From contig CAZHMQ010000057.1 of assembly GCA_964533645.1 (NCBI GenBank), forward strand, positions 1 through 12,751: a stretch of DNA of 12,751 nucleotides, in the 5' to 3' direction. The stretch comes from JABDBK01 sp964533645. Lineage in GTDB: Bacteria > Pseudomonadota > Gammaproteobacteria > DSM-16500. Position 1 is the stretch's first letter, and each line of letters begins with the position of its first letter. This document shows positions 1 through 7,064 of this stretch, in pieces. A program made the translations under genes and the position numbers. The notes under the pieces are model-generated. The model worked only from the letters and a program-made list of their open reading frames with translations, ran no database searches and had not been told where the DNA came from.

Positions 1-19
1 TCTTTGGCAACAACGAAAT

Positions 20-45
20 GGTGGGCATGCTGCGCTTTGCCCACC
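20..45. repeat. REP-like palindrome upstream of serS
   Basis: A perfect 8-bp inverted repeat (GGTGGGCA at 20-27, TGCCCACC at 38-45) encloses a 10-base loop and is followed by CTACA. The GC-rich palindrome contrasts with its AT-rich surroundings. It looks like the widespread bacterial REP-type element whose core reads GGGTGGGCA...TGCCCACC. There is no T-tract after the stem, so it is not a typical intrinsic terminator. All three plus frames are open across these 67 bases, so the tail of an upstream gene cannot be excluded, but no coding sense is apparent. Confidence 0.55.
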
Positions 46-67
46 CTACATTTATGGAAAACCTTTT

Positions 68-1342
68 ATGCTCGATCCCAAAATCATTCGCCAAGATGTT
101 GAAGCTGTCGCAAAACAATTAAAACCTCGAGGTTTTATCTTGGATGCTACCCGTTTCAACGCACTTGAAAATCAACGTAAAGATTTACAAGTGAAGCTGC
201 AGGATTTGCAAAATGAACGAAATGCTCAATCTAAGGCGGTTGGGCTTGCTAAAGCAAAAGGTGAAAACATTGAGGCTATTCTGAGTCAGGTAAAAGATTT
301 GGGTGATGCATTAAGTGCAACTCAAGCTAAATTTGAGCAAATTCAATGCGAATTAAATGGTTTTTTAGCTCTCATTCCTAATATTCCACATTCGTCTGTG
401 CCAATCGGTCAAAGCGAAGAAGATAATGTTGTTGTGAGGACTTGGGGTGAGCCCAAAAAATTTGATTTTACACCTAAAGATCATGTGGATTTGGGACTTC
501 CACTAGGCATGGATTTTACGACTGGCGCTAAAATTTCTGGCGCACGTTTTGTGGTGCTTCATCGTGGGCTCGCTCGATTGCAAAGAGGGCTCGCGCAATT
601 TATGTTAGATTTGCACATCAAAGAACATGGCTATCAAGAAATGTATGTGCCCTTTATTGTTAATGCTGAAACCTTATACGGTACAGGTCAATTACCCAAG
701 TTAAAAGAAGATTTATTTGCCTTACAGGGCGAGCAAGATTTTTATTTAATCCCTACCTCAGAGCCACCTGTCACAAATATAGTACGTGATCAGATTATTG
801 AGGGTGATCAGCTACCTTTAAAATACGTGGCTCAATCGGCTTGTTTTAGAAGTGAAGCAGGTTCTTACGGAAAAGACACGCGCGGTATGATTCGACAGCA
901 TCAGTTTGAAAAAGTTGAGTTGGTGCAGATTGTGAAACCAGAAAACTCTTATCAAGCTTTGGACGAGCTTACAGGCCACGCTGAAAAAGTTTTGCAACGC
1001 CTAGAATTACCTTATCGAGTGGTATCTTTGTGCACGGCAGATCTCGGATTTGCTGCAGCTAAAACGTATGATTTAGAAGTATGGTTGCCTGGACAAAATC
1101 GTTATCGAGAGATATCTTCTTGCAGTAATACGGAAAGCTTTCAAGCGCGACGTTTGATGGCACGTTTTCGTGATTCAAACACAAGCAAACCTGAGTTGCT
1201 TCACACCTTAAATGGTTCAGGTCTTGCTGTTGGCCGCACTTTGATTGCTATTTTAGAAAATTATCAAGATGAAAAAGGTAGGGTTCATATCCCAAAAGCA
1301 TTAGTGCCATATGTAGATGGTCTACATATTCTTGAACCTTAG
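68..1342 (+). CDS. serS: Seryl-tRNA synthetase
   Basis: Cytoplasmic class II aminoacyl-tRNA synthetase that charges tRNA-Ser (and tRNA-Sec where present) with serine. The 424 residues match the usual bacterial length. Residues 1-105 are the N-terminal tRNA-binding domain, with the typical start MLDPKIIR and a helical-arm coiled coil rich in K, Q and E (about 30-100). The catalytic core shows the substrate-binding TSE triplet (230-232), motif 2 beginning FRSEAGSYGKDTRG (260-273) and running to FEKVE (280-284), the Cys/Ser-rich EISSCSN segment (348-354), and motif 3 LNGSGLAVGRTL (381-392). The start is set by the conserved N-terminus, with GGA at 56-58 as a modest ribosome site 9 bases upstream. 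The family often has TAE where this protein has TSE; the catalytic Glu is kept. It is independent of the minus-strand genes. Identification is secure. Confidence 0.97.
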   Translation: MLDPKIIRQDVEAVAKQLKPRGFILDATRFNALENQRKDLQVKLQDLQNERNAQSKAVGLAKAKGENIEAILSQVKDLGDALSATQAKFEQIQCELNGFLALIPNIPHSSVPIGQSEEDNVVVRTWGEPKKFDFTPKDHVDLGLPLGMDFTTGAKISGARFVVLHRGLARLQRGLAQFMLDLHIKEHGYQEMYVPFIVNAETLYGTGQLPKLKEDLFALQGEQDFYLIPTSEPPVTNIVRDQIIEGDQLPLKYVAQSACFRSEAGSYGKDTRGMIRQHQFEKVELVQIVKPENSYQALDELTGHAEKVLQRLELPYRVVSLCTADLGFAAAKTYDLEVWLPGQNRYREISSCSNTESFQARRLMARFRDSNTSKPELLHTLNGSGLAVGRTLIAILENYQDEKGRVHIPKALVPYVDGLHILEP

Positions 1343-1359
1343 GGTCGTAATAACCCTAA
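1339..1359. other. Hairpin overlapping the serS stop codon
   Basis: TTAGGGT (1339-1345) and ACCCTAA (1353-1359) form a perfect 7-bp stem with a 7-base loop. The left arm contains the serS TAG stop codon. The sequence after it is TAGTGG, without a T-run, so it is at best a weak or Rho-assisted terminator. It could instead protect the serS mRNA 3' end. Confidence 0.35.
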
Positions 1360-1443
1360 TAGTGGATAGGATAAAACAGGAATTTCATCATAAAAAAAAA
1401 TCTGTTATATTAATGATGAACTTAACTAAAAGGGAAACAGACC

Positions 1444-1569
1444 ATGCCAGTCAAGAAACGGAAAGTAGCTGCAAAAGCAAAGAAAACGGTGAAACGTAAA
1501 AAAGCTGCTAAGAAAGTTGCGAAAAAAGCTGCTAAAAGAAAAACAGCTAAACGTAAGAGCAAAAAGTAA
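1444..1569 (+). CDS. Small histone-H1-like, lysine-rich DNA-binding protein (41 aa)
   Basis: A 41-codon gene beginning MPVKKRKVAAKAKK and ending RKSKK. By count, 19 Lys and 4 Arg make 23 of 41 residues basic, 9 are Ala, and no residue is acidic or aromatic. It is built from repeated AAKK/AKRK units, like the C-terminal tails of histone H1 and of bacterial H1-like proteins such as Coxiella Hq1/HcbA and chlamydial Hc1/Hc2. The expected role (inference) is neutralising DNA charge and compacting the nucleoid. The start is supported by AGGGAAA at 1431-1437, with 9 bases between AGGG and the ATG; a strong terminator follows the TAA directly. This indicates a real single-gene transcript or the end of one from serS. 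A weak -10-like TATATT lies at 1407-1412 without a good -35. The opening PVKKRKV resembles a monopartite nuclear-localisation signal (KKRK core); this may be chance in so basic a protein. A larger overlapping frame at 1317-1499 lacks any protein-like features. Confidence 0.8.
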   Translation: MPVKKRKVAAKAKKTVKRKKAAKKVAKKAAKRKTAKRKSKK

Positions 1570-1585
1570 CTCTTTCGTTTAATTC

Positions 1586-1612
1586 AAAGGCCTCTTTATA
1601 GAGGCCTTTTCA
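1586..1612 (+). terminator. Rho-independent terminator of the H1-like gene
   Basis: A perfect 10-bp stem (AAAGGCCTCT at 1586-1595 with AGAGGCCTTT at 1600-1609), with the tetraloop TTAT and a T-run that continues into CATTT. It lies 16 bases after the TAA at 1567-1569. Read on the other strand the stem is followed by only a short T-run, so it may also serve the convergent protease gene ending at 1647. Confidence 0.9.
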
Positions 1613-1646
1613 TTTGTATATACCTTAAGTTTTAGGTTTTAAGTCA

Positions 1647-3386
1647 TTAAACTTCCATCATAGCTTCTTTGCTAACTGAACAATACACCTCAACACCCTT
1701 AAAGGCATTATAAACAGCCATGGTGTCATAACCTCTTCTTGCGGAAGCCTGCATGACGCCACAAGCACCAGTTTCGTAATTCGAGTTAGGTGTCCAGTAA
1801 AACATATTGGCATCCAGCATCACTTGATAAGCTTTGGCAATCGTCCAGCCTTTTGAGATGCTTAATAAATAAAATGCTTTATTATACACACCGCTTGAGA
1901 AGTGAGGATTCATGCCGATTTTATATTTTAAAGCACTACCAATCGAATTCCCGTCTTTTTCTGGGTCACTTAGATAGCGTAATGGATTACCATTGAGTGA
2001 AACTGCGGCGCCTAGGTTCCAGTCGCTACCATTTTTATACCAAGTTCTGCCAAAATCCGTACGTATATAGTCATCTAACGTCATACCTGTCATATCAGAA
2101 AATGCTTCATTCATACCACCTGATTGCTCGGTATAAGTTAAATTAGCATGATGATCTGTCACCAAGTGACCAAACTCATGTGCTACCACATCACCTTCTG
2201 TTAAGGGTGCAAACATCATTTGTCCATTACCAAATACTAACTGCTGTGGACCCGTTATACCAGAACCGATCATACAGTTTGTACCACAAGCAAATGCATT
2301 ATCATAACTGCCAAGATGTGTATAAACGCGTATGGGTAAGTCTGTACCTATAGGTTGTGTCACCTTGTATTTTTGAATCAGCATATGGAGGGTTTGTCTC
2401 ACAAAATAGGCTGTATCATTGACGGGAGATGCACCGTGATTGATAGGAGCATATCCATTATCGTTAAGATTTTGATAATTGGGAGCAGAACAATAATACA
2501 CAAAAGGTGTAAGTTGATGACTGGTTTCATCTGCAAGAGATACGGGTAACTCAAAGGGTAAAGATGCTTCTACTTGATTTTTTAAATTGATTACACGAAA
2601 TGATGGGTTAGAAATAAGACATACATTGCCTTGAATGAGCAACCAAAACTTATCAAACGCATTCATACCTGGCATGGATTGCCCAAATTGATATTTATAT
2701 TGTCCAGTACCCAAATCAGTGCCGCCAGGCCCTTGACCTACCAAACTTTGAGCTTCGGCAGTAGGTAATGCATTCCATTGTTGTATGATTTTTCCATTGT
2801 TAGCGTCAATCATATACGAAAGAATGGCGGGTCCATCCGATGTTCGGGTTGGATAAGTAATATGATAAGCAAGGATAGCTTTGGTCGACATGTTTTTATT
2901 GAAATAGATGATTTTTTCAGCGTTAATAGTTGTAACAGTGCGTTTTCCAATAGCAATACTCTTTGCTTGTTCAAGAGATATGTTACCATTTAGATCTTTG
3001 ATATCTTGTTCAATACCTTTTAGTAATGAACCGGTGACGGATGTCTTTTCTGAGGATACGTGATAAATGAGTTGTGGTCCCCAAACAGGCAGTCCGCGAT
3101 AATATTGATTATATCGTGAATGGCTTACCTTTGAATGATCAACTACGCCCGAAACAAACTGTAAGTTTTGAACTGTATTAAGTTGAGTTTGTAAATTAAC
3201 AGGTAATTGTAATCCACGTGGAGCCGGGGATACTGGATTTAGAGAGAATTCTTTTAATAGCGCTGCATAGTTGTCAGCTTTGCCCCAGAGAGTATATTCT
3301 TGTGCTGCATAACTCATGACAGATGGGGTAATGCATACGCCAAACGCTAATCCTTGCAATAACTTTTTCAACTTCCTTGGTTTCAT
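1647..3386 (-). CDS. Secreted M4 family zinc metalloprotease (thermolysin/ProA-like)
   Basis: Preproenzyme of 579 residues predicted to be exported and to cleave proteins outside the cell or in a host vacuole. The start chosen (ATG at 3384-3386) has GGAG 7 bases upstream and begins MKPRKLKK, giving a classic signal peptide: basic n-region, hydrophobic 9-24, cleavage near SYA-AQ at about 27-28. A longer frame adds 12 residues without a good ribosome site. Residues about 30-205 fit an FTP/PepSY propeptide; the rest is the M4 catalytic domain. Zinc ligands and catalytic Glu are HEFGH (403-407) and the Glu of NEAFSD (427). The 24-residue His-to-Glu spacing equals thermolysin H142-E166. His495 in NPHFSSGVYNKA matches thermolysin H231. 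Oddities: a CGTNC insert (366-370) and GNG (386-388) where the family has GDG, a calcium-binding region. There is no C-terminal PPC domain. Family assignment is firm; substrate is unknown. Confidence 0.93.
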   Translation of the reverse strand: MKPRKLKKLLQGLAFGVCITPSVMSYAAQEYTLWGKADNYAALLKEFSLNPVSPAPRGLQLPVNLQTQLNTVQNLQFVSGVVDHSKVSHSRYNQYYRGLPVWGPQLIYHVSSEKTSVTGSLLKGIEQDIKDLNGNISLEQAKSIAIGKRTVTTINAEKIIYFNKNMSTKAILAYHITYPTRTSDGPAILSYMIDANNGKIIQQWNALPTAEAQSLVGQGPGGTDLGTGQYKYQFGQSMPGMNAFDKFWLLIQGNVCLISNPSFRVINLKNQVEASLPFELPVSLADETSHQLTPFVYYCSAPNYQNLNDNGYAPINHGASPVNDTAYFVRQTLHMLIQKYKVTQPIGTDLPIRVYTHLGSYDNAFACGTNCMIGSGITGPQQLVFGNGQMMFAPLTEGDVVAHEFGHLVTDHHANLTYTEQSGGMNEAFSDMTGMTLDDYIRTDFGRTWYKNGSDWNLGAAVSLNGNPLRYLSDPEKDGNSIGSALKYKIGMNPHFSSGVYNKAFYLLSISKGWTIAKAYQVMLDANMFYWTPNSNYETGACGVMQASARRGYDTMAVYNAFKGVEVYCSVSKEAMMEV

Positions 3387-3512
3387 GTTGTTTCTCCATG
3401 TAGTTATTCCATTTAAAAACATAGCAACAAAACAAATCAGTATCTTTACGCATTGCTCTAATAGTTTAGCTTATTTTTGAATTTAAAAAAAGTTTATGCC
3501 AAAGAAACAATA

Positions 3513-3541
3513 AATATACCTTATTAATCATATAGTTACAA
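3513..3541 (-). promoter_or_regulatory. Candidate sigma70 promoter of the M4 protease
   Basis: On the minus strand TTGTAA (-35, 3536-3541; 4/6) and TATATT (-10, 3513-3518; 5/6) are separated by exactly 17 bases. This would leave a 5' leader of about 120 bases before the protease ATG. Such matches occur by chance in AT-rich DNA, so this is a candidate only. Confidence 0.4.
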
Positions 3542-3631
3542 AGATTTTGCAACAGGTGTTTGTTGAGCATTAACAAAACATTAATCTTGTGATTGTACAA
3601 TTGTCACTCTTTTATTTTAATGAGGTGTGGT

Positions 3632-4360
3632 ATGTTTAGTTCAATGATGGGACGTATTAAGGATGGCTGTTCTCAACTTTTTAGAAGTCGTCATGAATCT
3701 TTAACTCAAGGGAATGTAGATCAAGCGAATTCCCATCCAGTTAGTCCAAGTCAAACAGATTCAGAAAGCTTACAGCGTACTTTCTATAGTCAAAATCATT
3801 TTTTAGCAAAAAAAGGCCCAAATTATCCAGGAATGTGTGCGGGAACTGCATTGTTAAAAGTGACTGAACAAGGACCTGAAGAGGAAAAAGCATTCGAATT
3901 GCAGTCCGAATTTCTGCGTAGAATCGATCGAATCAATTCAAATCTTCCGCCTGACTATAGAACTGACTTCAATGATAGAGTTGTGACAATAGATGTAATC
4001 GGACAAATGTTTAGTGAATTACATGAAGAAAAAGTAAAAACTAAGCCAAAATTGCAAGATGATGATGGTTGCCCTATGGATGCATTAGCTTTACTAAGAA
4101 GAAAAAGTGAATCAAGCACTACGCCAAGAACCTGGTTTCTTAATGGAACTAGTAGAAAATATAATGCATCACATTTGTTTAGGTTCTACAGCACAGGAGA
4201 TGGTAATTGTTCTTCTTATGAGGGTAACAAGGGAGAAGTTTTTGGCCAATGTCATCGAGTTTTAGATGAGCTTGAAGATTCATTTAAAAATACTTATGAT
4301 ATAATTGAGGTAGATCAAGTGAGTATTTCGCATAAAGGAAATAAAAAAACTTTTAAATAA
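3632..4360 (+). CDS. Uncharacterised protein, possible C58 (YopT/AvrPphB)-like cysteine peptidase effector
   Basis: A 242-residue soluble protein with no signal peptide or membrane segment. I do not recognise it by overall sequence. The start at 3632 is preferred because GAGG (3622-3625) lies 6 bases upstream; an in-frame ATG at 3593 has no such site. A -10-like TACAAT sits at 3596-3601 without a clear -35. The layout resembles C58 papain-fold peptidases: Cys69 in PGMCAG, His181 in ASHLFRF, and YEGNKGEVF (196-204), which recalls the family FDPNxGEF segment with Glu197 in place of the catalytic Asp. Cys-to-His is 112 residues and His-to-acid 16, compared with 119 and 16 in YopT and 114 and 15 in AvrPphB. 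The N-terminal 60 residues are Ser/Gln-rich and probably disordered. If correct, it would act inside a host cell after secretion. The usual Leu/Trp residues after the Cys are not obvious, so the family call is tentative. The gene is divergent from the protease and convergent with the tyrosine operon. Confidence 0.4.
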   Translation: MFSSMMGRIKDGCSQLFRSRHESLTQGNVDQANSHPVSPSQTDSESLQRTFYSQNHFLAKKGPNYPGMCAGTALLKVTEQGPEEEKAFELQSEFLRRIDRINSNLPPDYRTDFNDRVVTIDVIGQMFSELHEEKVKTKPKLQDDDGCPMDALALLRRKSESSTTPRTWFLNGTSRKYNASHLFRFYSTGDGNCSSYEGNKGEVFGQCHRVLDELEDSFKNTYDIIEVDQVSISHKGNKKTFK

Positions 4361-4362
4361 TA

Positions 4363-4504
4363 GGGCTTGTTTACAATTCGCTAGGCTGAGACCAAAATCC
4401 TTGATTTTCGAGGATCGCAGCACAGCATACGTTGTTGGTATGTGAGCAGGGAACCGCAGAAAATCGAGGATTTTGAGCCAGCATAGTAGAATTGTAAACA
4501 GCCC
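4363..4504. repeat. 142-bp imperfect palindrome, MITE-like snapback element
   Basis: The whole element is close to its own reverse complement. Outer arms are GGGCTTGTTTACAATTC (4363-4379) and GAATTGTAAACAGCCC (4489-4504), differing by one extra T. Middle arms 4393-4409 and 4459-4475 match at 16 of 17 positions. The innermost arms CATAC (4426-4430) and GTATG (4438-4442) enclose the loop GTTGTTG. No open frame in it looks protein-like. It begins 2 bases after the effector-like gene's stop and lies between convergent genes, so transcripts from either side would form a very long hairpin. No convincing target-site duplication is seen; TA flanks the left end and GTA the right. One end recurs at 12307. 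Confidence 0.75.
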
Positions 4505-4514
4505 GTAATTCATT

Positions 4515-4548
4515 GTCATCCTGAGCCCTTGTAAGGACTCAGGACGAC
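4515..4548. repeat. REP-like hairpin (GTC-TCCTGAG family)
   Basis: GTC-A-TCCTGAG (4515-4525) pairs with CTCAGGA-C-GAC (4538-4548). The loop itself pairs as CCTT/AAGG around GT, giving a nearly continuous hairpin with two internal mismatches. It lies just beyond the stop of the minus-strand permease, the last gene of the operon, so it may act as an mRNA 3'-end structure. There is no T-tract. It resembles dispersed CCTGAG-type palindromes found in many proteobacterial genomes. Confidence 0.6.
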
Positions 4549-4551
4549 GAC

Positions 4552-5751
4552 TTAAGCTACAAGCTGATATCCTGATATACCCATCACAATAATCGAAGTT
4601 AGCATCGCTAGAATCAAAGCGGGCTTGCCACCTATCACTTTGTACTCCATAGCAAAATTCTTTTTATAGCGACAATGCCAAGCCATGACAGCGGGCATTA
4701 ATGCTTGTAGCATCACACATAATATACCTGCAATACTAAGCAATACAATAAACGCTTTGGGATAGAAAATGACAATAAGCAAGGGAGGTAAAAAAGTTGC
4801 TAAAGTCACAAACCATTTCCCTTGATCTTTATTATGGTTCACTTGAAAGCCGTCAGCAATGTAATCCGATAATCCTAAAGAAACACAAGCAAACGCTGTT
4901 AAAATACATATAGACGTAAATGCACGCGTTAAGAGAGCGATTTTATCCGTGGGTACATAATAAGTAATGGATTCAATTAAACCCGTGATAGGCTGGTTGG
5001 CATCCATCAATCGTTTTAGACCCACATCACCGTATAGAGGTACTACACCAAAAATCACCACATTCCATGTGATATAACATAATAAAGGTAAGAAAGACCC
5101 TAATAAAATAGCCCAGCGTAATTTTTTAATATCATCACCAAAATAATTTCGAAGACTAGGGACAATAATAGAAAATCCAAAAGAAGTAATAGCCACAGTT
5201 ATGGCAGGTAACAATAAAGTGATTTTGCCCGCATCATAGTTGATAGGATCAATATGCATAGCAATGAATGCCATAAGCAATAAAAGCGATCCTAATTTTA
5301 AAAACATAAGAAGACGATTAAATACATCGACGTGTTTGATGCCAGCCATGACGACAGTGCCGAATAAAAAAACAAATATTATCCCACATGACCAAACAGG
5401 TAGTTTAAAACCTATCGCATTTAGTAAGCCAAATAATATATCTTGACCACCGGCAATATAGGCTGACACTAATGCATATAAAAAGAATAAATAAACAGTC
5501 CAACATAATAAAGCGCCGGGTATGCCTAAGGTTGCCTTAGCCATAGAAATGACATTACTATTCTTAGGAAAGCATAAATTGACTTCTAAGGTGAGTAATG
5601 CCGTAAACGTCATAAGAACCCAGCAAATAATAAAAAGTATACTTGCATTGAATATACCGCCTTGTGCAGTGGCAATAGGTAAACCTAACATACCGCCGCC
5701 AATGCATGTGCCTGCGATAAGTAATACTCCGCCTAGCATTTTTGATTTCAT
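4552..5751 (-). CDS. tyrP: Aromatic amino acid (tyrosine) permease, TyrP/HAAAP family
   Basis: Inner-membrane carrier of 399 residues, about the length of E. coli TyrP, with roughly 11 hydrophobic segments spread along the chain. The N-terminus MKSKMLGGVLLIAG followed by GTCIGGGMLGLP (14-25) is the HAAAP-family substrate and ion-binding signature in TM1. The start overlaps the hmgA stop as ATGA (4-base overlap), with GAGG about 7 bases upstream, so translation is probably coupled. As the last gene of the tyrosine-degradation operon, its likely substrate is tyrosine, taken up by proton symport. Tryptophan cannot be excluded, since Mtr and TnaB share the fold. The hairpin at 4515-4548 follows the stop codon. 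Confidence 0.85.
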   Translation of the reverse strand: MKSKMLGGVLLIAGTCIGGGMLGLPIATAQGGIFNASILFIICWVLMTFTALLTLEVNLCFPKNSNVISMAKATLGIPGALLCWTVYLFFLYALVSAYIAGGQDILFGLLNAIGFKLPVWSCGIIFVFLFGTVVMAGIKHVDVFNRLLMFLKLGSLLLLMAFIAMHIDPINYDAGKITLLLPAITVAITSFGFSIIVPSLRNYFGDDIKKLRWAILLGSFLPLLCYITWNVVIFGVVPLYGDVGLKRLMDANQPITGLIESITYYVPTDKIALLTRAFTSICILTAFACVSLGLSDYIADGFQVNHNKDQGKWFVTLATFLPPLLIVIFYPKAFIVLLSIAGILCVMLQALMPAVMAWHCRYKKNFAMEYKVIGGKPALILAMLTSIIVMGISGYQLVA

Positions 5752-7064
5752 GAATTATCCTCTAATGCGTTTATATGAAAATGACTTTTTAATCCTTGCC
5801 AGCATGATAAGTAATTTTTTTGACGAATCTCAGCCGAAAGCGCATAAGGTGTTAGACGCCAGGTTAATTGAGATTCAAACATAAATGCTAAAGTATCTTT
5901 GTAATACTCAGGTTGCAGAGTAGCATGGGATGCTTTATAGAATGATTCGCTATCCGGCCCATGGGCCGACATGCAATTATGTAAACTTCCGCCGCCTGGA
6001 ATAAATCCTGTTTCTTTCGCATCATAAATGCCATGAATTAATCCCATGTATTCATTCATAATATTTCTATGATAATAAGGTGGTCTAAACGTATCTAGTG
6101 CAACCATCCATCGTGGTGGAAATATAACAAAATCAATGTTACTTATACCAGGTATACTGGAATGAGATGTGAGTACAGTAAAGATAGAAGGATCGGGGTG
6201 ATCATAGCTCACGCTATTAATGGTATTAAATTGAGTTAAGTCATATTTATAAGGCACATAATTTCCATGCCATGCTACCACATCTAAAGGTGAATGTTTA
6301 ATATTAGCAGCCCATAAGTTTCCTTGAAACTTAGCAAGTAATTGAAAATCGCCATCTAAATTTTCATAGTGTGCCACAGGGACTTTAAAATCTCTGGGAT
6401 TTGCTAATCCATTGGCACCCATAATGCCTAATTCAGGTAAGCGAAACGGTAAACCATAATTTTCACATATATAACCGCGGGCTTTTTGGTCGGGCAACAT
6501 AACTTGGAATTTAATACCTCTTGGAATAACTGCAATTTCGCTTGGTTTGATTTCGAGAATACCAAATTCTGTTTTAAACATTAATTTTCCTTCTTGCGGT
6601 ACGATTAATAGATCGCCGTCTGCATTATAAAAATAACAATCATCCATGGATTTTGTGGCTGCATAGAGATGAATGGCTGCTCCATGTTGTAATTCAAGGC
6701 CTCCATTTTCTGCAATAGTCACAAAACTATCTATAAAGTGAGTTGTAACTTTGGGGTAGGGTAGAGGATCCCAACGCATTTGTGTAGGCGGCGTCATGTG
6801 ATTTGGATGAGGTCTTGCCAATAATGTTTGTGGATAAGATTGGAATTCATCATGCAACACGGAAGGTCGAATTCGATATAGCCAGCTATGCAAATTCATA
6901 GCACGAGGCATAGTAAATGCACTACCGCTAAGTTGTTCAGCGTATAATCCAAAAGGTACTTTCTGTGGTGAATTCTGTCCTTGTACTAAAGCATTTTTAA
7001 TGGCTTCTGATTGGAAGTGGTTTCCAAAGCCAGTCAAATAAGTATGAAGTTCTGTCATATACAT
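5748..7064 (-). CDS. hmgA: Homogentisate 1,2-dioxygenase
   Basis: Non-haem Fe(II) dioxygenase that opens the homogentisate ring to 4-maleylacetoacetate. It has 438 residues, the normal length. The family N-terminus is plain (GFGNHFQSEA, then QNSPQKVPFGLYAEQLSG at 31-48). The iron ligands are His332 and Glu338 in YHRNIMNEYMG and His368 in SLHNCMSAHGPD; His289 in YDHPDPS is the catalytic base. All four sit exactly three positions before human HGD H335, E341, H371 and H292, so the active site is complete. The ATG overlaps the aminotransferase stop (TAATG), with GAGG a few bases upstream; a second in-frame ATG two codons on is also possible. Loss or low activity of this enzyme in relatives leads to homogentisate overflow and brown pyomelanin, so its intactness here argues for full catabolism. 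Confidence 0.97.
   Translation of the reverse strand: MYMTELHTYLTGFGNHFQSEAIKNALVQGQNSPQKVPFGLYAEQLSGSAFTMPRAMNLHSWLYRIRPSVLHDEFQSYPQTLLARPHPNHMTPPTQMRWDPLPYPKVTTHFIDSFVTIAENGGLELQHGAAIHLYAATKSMDDCYFYNADGDLLIVPQEGKLMFKTEFGILEIKPSEIAVIPRGIKFQVMLPDQKARGYICENYGLPFRLPELGIMGANGLANPRDFKVPVAHYENLDGDFQLLAKFQGNLWAANIKHSPLDVVAWHGNYVPYKYDLTQFNTINSVSYDHPDPSIFTVLTSHSSIPGISNIDFVIFPPRWMVALDTFRPPYYHRNIMNEYMGLIHGIYDAKETGFIPGGGSLHNCMSAHGPDSESFYKASHATLQPEYYKDTLAFMFESQLTWRLTPYALSAEIRQKNYLSCWQGLKSHFHINALEDNS

Noticed and set aside
1317..1499. A 60-codon plus-strand frame between serS and the H1-like gene
   Set aside because: It overlaps both genes in another frame, has no ribosome site, and its product lacks any coherent pattern; the 41-codon frame at 1444 explains the region better.
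3387..3422. Upstream start adding 12 residues to the M4 protease
   Set aside because: It would spoil the signal peptide n-region, and the internal ATG has a strong GGAG site.
3593..3631. Upstream start extending the effector-like protein by 13 residues
   Set aside because: No ribosome site precedes it, while GAGG is correctly placed before the ATG at 3632; a -10-like TACAAT also overlaps the upstream codons.
4280..4519. A 79-codon minus-strand frame
   Set aside because: It runs through the 142-bp palindrome and the end of the effector-like gene; the sequence is explained by the repeat.
5522..5884. A 120-codon plus-strand frame antisense to tyrP and hmgA
   Set aside because: It is a shadow of two well-supported genes with no start signal or recognisable domain.
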